In this document: positions 34,473 to 34,716 of the stretch, one piece after another | Position numbering within the stretch: the first letter of the stretch is position 1 | Layout: every line of letters begins with the position of its first letter | Assembly (NCBI GenBank): GCA_016782865.1 | Contig: JADHXR010000081.1 | Span: 1 to 34,716 of the forward strand | DNA: 34,716 nucleotides | Direction of reading: 5' to 3' | Source of the DNA: Phycisphaerae bacterium | GTDB lineage: Bacteria; Planctomycetota; Phycisphaerae; Sedimentisphaerales; Anaerobacaceae | Notes under the pieces: generated by a model | Databases searched by the model: none | Told to the model about the DNA's origin: nothing | What the model saw: the letters and a program-made list of their open reading frames with translations, nothing else | Program-made: the position numbers and the translations under genes

Positions 34473-34716
34473 ATGAAGCGAAAGATCAAGGACTTCATTA
34501 ATCGGGTGCACGACAGGCTCATGCTCATTGGTATCTGCCTTGGTGGTATTTTCTGGGTAATCGAGTCTTTCATGCATGTTTGTGTGTTCCATCGGATCAG
34601 TTTCTTCGAATCGATTTTCGCTCCTGAACCGCACGAGGCCTGGATGCGGCTGATCATTGTCGGGATGTTCATCTCCTTTGGCATCTATGCCCAACTGCTT
34701 ATGAATGCCCGAAAGC
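34473..34716 (+). CDS. N-terminus of a membrane sensor protein, probably a PAS/histidine-kinase type (partial)
   Basis: ATG 34473 has AGGAG at 34462-34466 and opens a frame of 81 codons that runs off the window. An in-frame ATG at 34437 lacks a ribosome site. Two membrane helices (about 14-36 and 58-75) enclose a short loop with the pattern ESFMHVCVFHRISFFESIF and PEPHEAWMRL. This arrangement is common at the N-terminus of bacterial sensor histidine kinases and PAS/GGDEF proteins, where the signalling domains come after the second helix. Those domains are not in the window, so the exact class is open. Confidence 0.7.
   Translation, partial: MKRKIKDFINRVHDRLMLIGICLGGIFWVIESFMHVCVFHRISFFESIFAPEPHEAWMRLIIVGMFISFGIYAQLLMNARK

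Overview
The window looks like a chromosome segment from an uncultured, strictly or facultatively anaerobic planctomycete, probably of the Phycisphaerae/Sedimentisphaerales type. This is an inference from gene content: a hydrazine-synthase-alpha-like/SUMF1 fusion protein, a DUF4432-TlpA fusion, a BlaR1-like peptidase with an ankyrin tail, and junk-like TTCGA-rich and AAGATAA-rich intergenic repeats. No rRNA, tRNA, CRISPR array, transposase or phage gene was seen.

Layout. (1) 1-4143, minus: a BlaI-type repressor and a BlaR1-like M56 membrane peptidase whose C-terminus is an array of at least 26 ankyrin repeats running off the window; two DNA dyads lie in front of the repressor. (2) 4204-5040, minus: a membrane-anchored GspC/PilP-like protein with a charged tail. 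(3) 5226-11341, plus: a strong promoter with a palindrome at the predicted transcription start, then a compact operon for succinate dehydrogenase/fumarate reductase (anchor, flavoprotein, Fe-S subunit), a Rieske protein, a fused cytochrome b and a DASS/SLC13 dicarboxylate transporter broken by a one-base frameshift. (4) 11519-13194, minus: a DUF4411 PIN-like toxin with an Xre-ImmA/IrrE antitoxin/protease. (5) 13859-23564: secreted carbohydrate-related and cell-envelope proteins (DUF4432-TlpA fusion, ICMT-like membrane methyltransferase, a large glycoside-hydrolase-like protein, a stub of an FAD oxidoreductase, and a large di-haem/SUMF1 protein). (6) 23726-24883, minus: PatB/MalY-type C-S lyase. 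(7) 25038-33886, minus: a seven-gene operon hdrA-mvhD-hdrC-hdrB-metV-metF-methyltransferase with overlaps of four bases or nearly abutting genes throughout. (8) 34473-end, plus: the N-terminus of a membrane sensor protein.

How it works together. Region 7 encodes what looks like a complete HdrABC-MvhD-MetVF complex of the kind known from the acetogen Moorella thermoacetica, in which methylenetetrahydrofolate reduction is coupled to NAD(P)H and possibly a second electron carrier by flavin-based bifurcation. The last gene would move the methyl group between tetrahydrofolate and a corrinoid protein. The HdrA here is unusual: 1483 residues, two HdrA modules in tandem with a GltD/NfnB-like NAD(P)H module inserted in the first. 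Region 3 would connect succinate/fumarate and quinone to a Rieske/cytochrome b complex, with sequence hints of a low-potential, menaquinone type. The two modules suggest an energy metabolism based on C1-folate chemistry and quinone-linked succinate/fumarate conversion. Direction of flow (acetogenic, or oxidative) cannot be told from the sequence.
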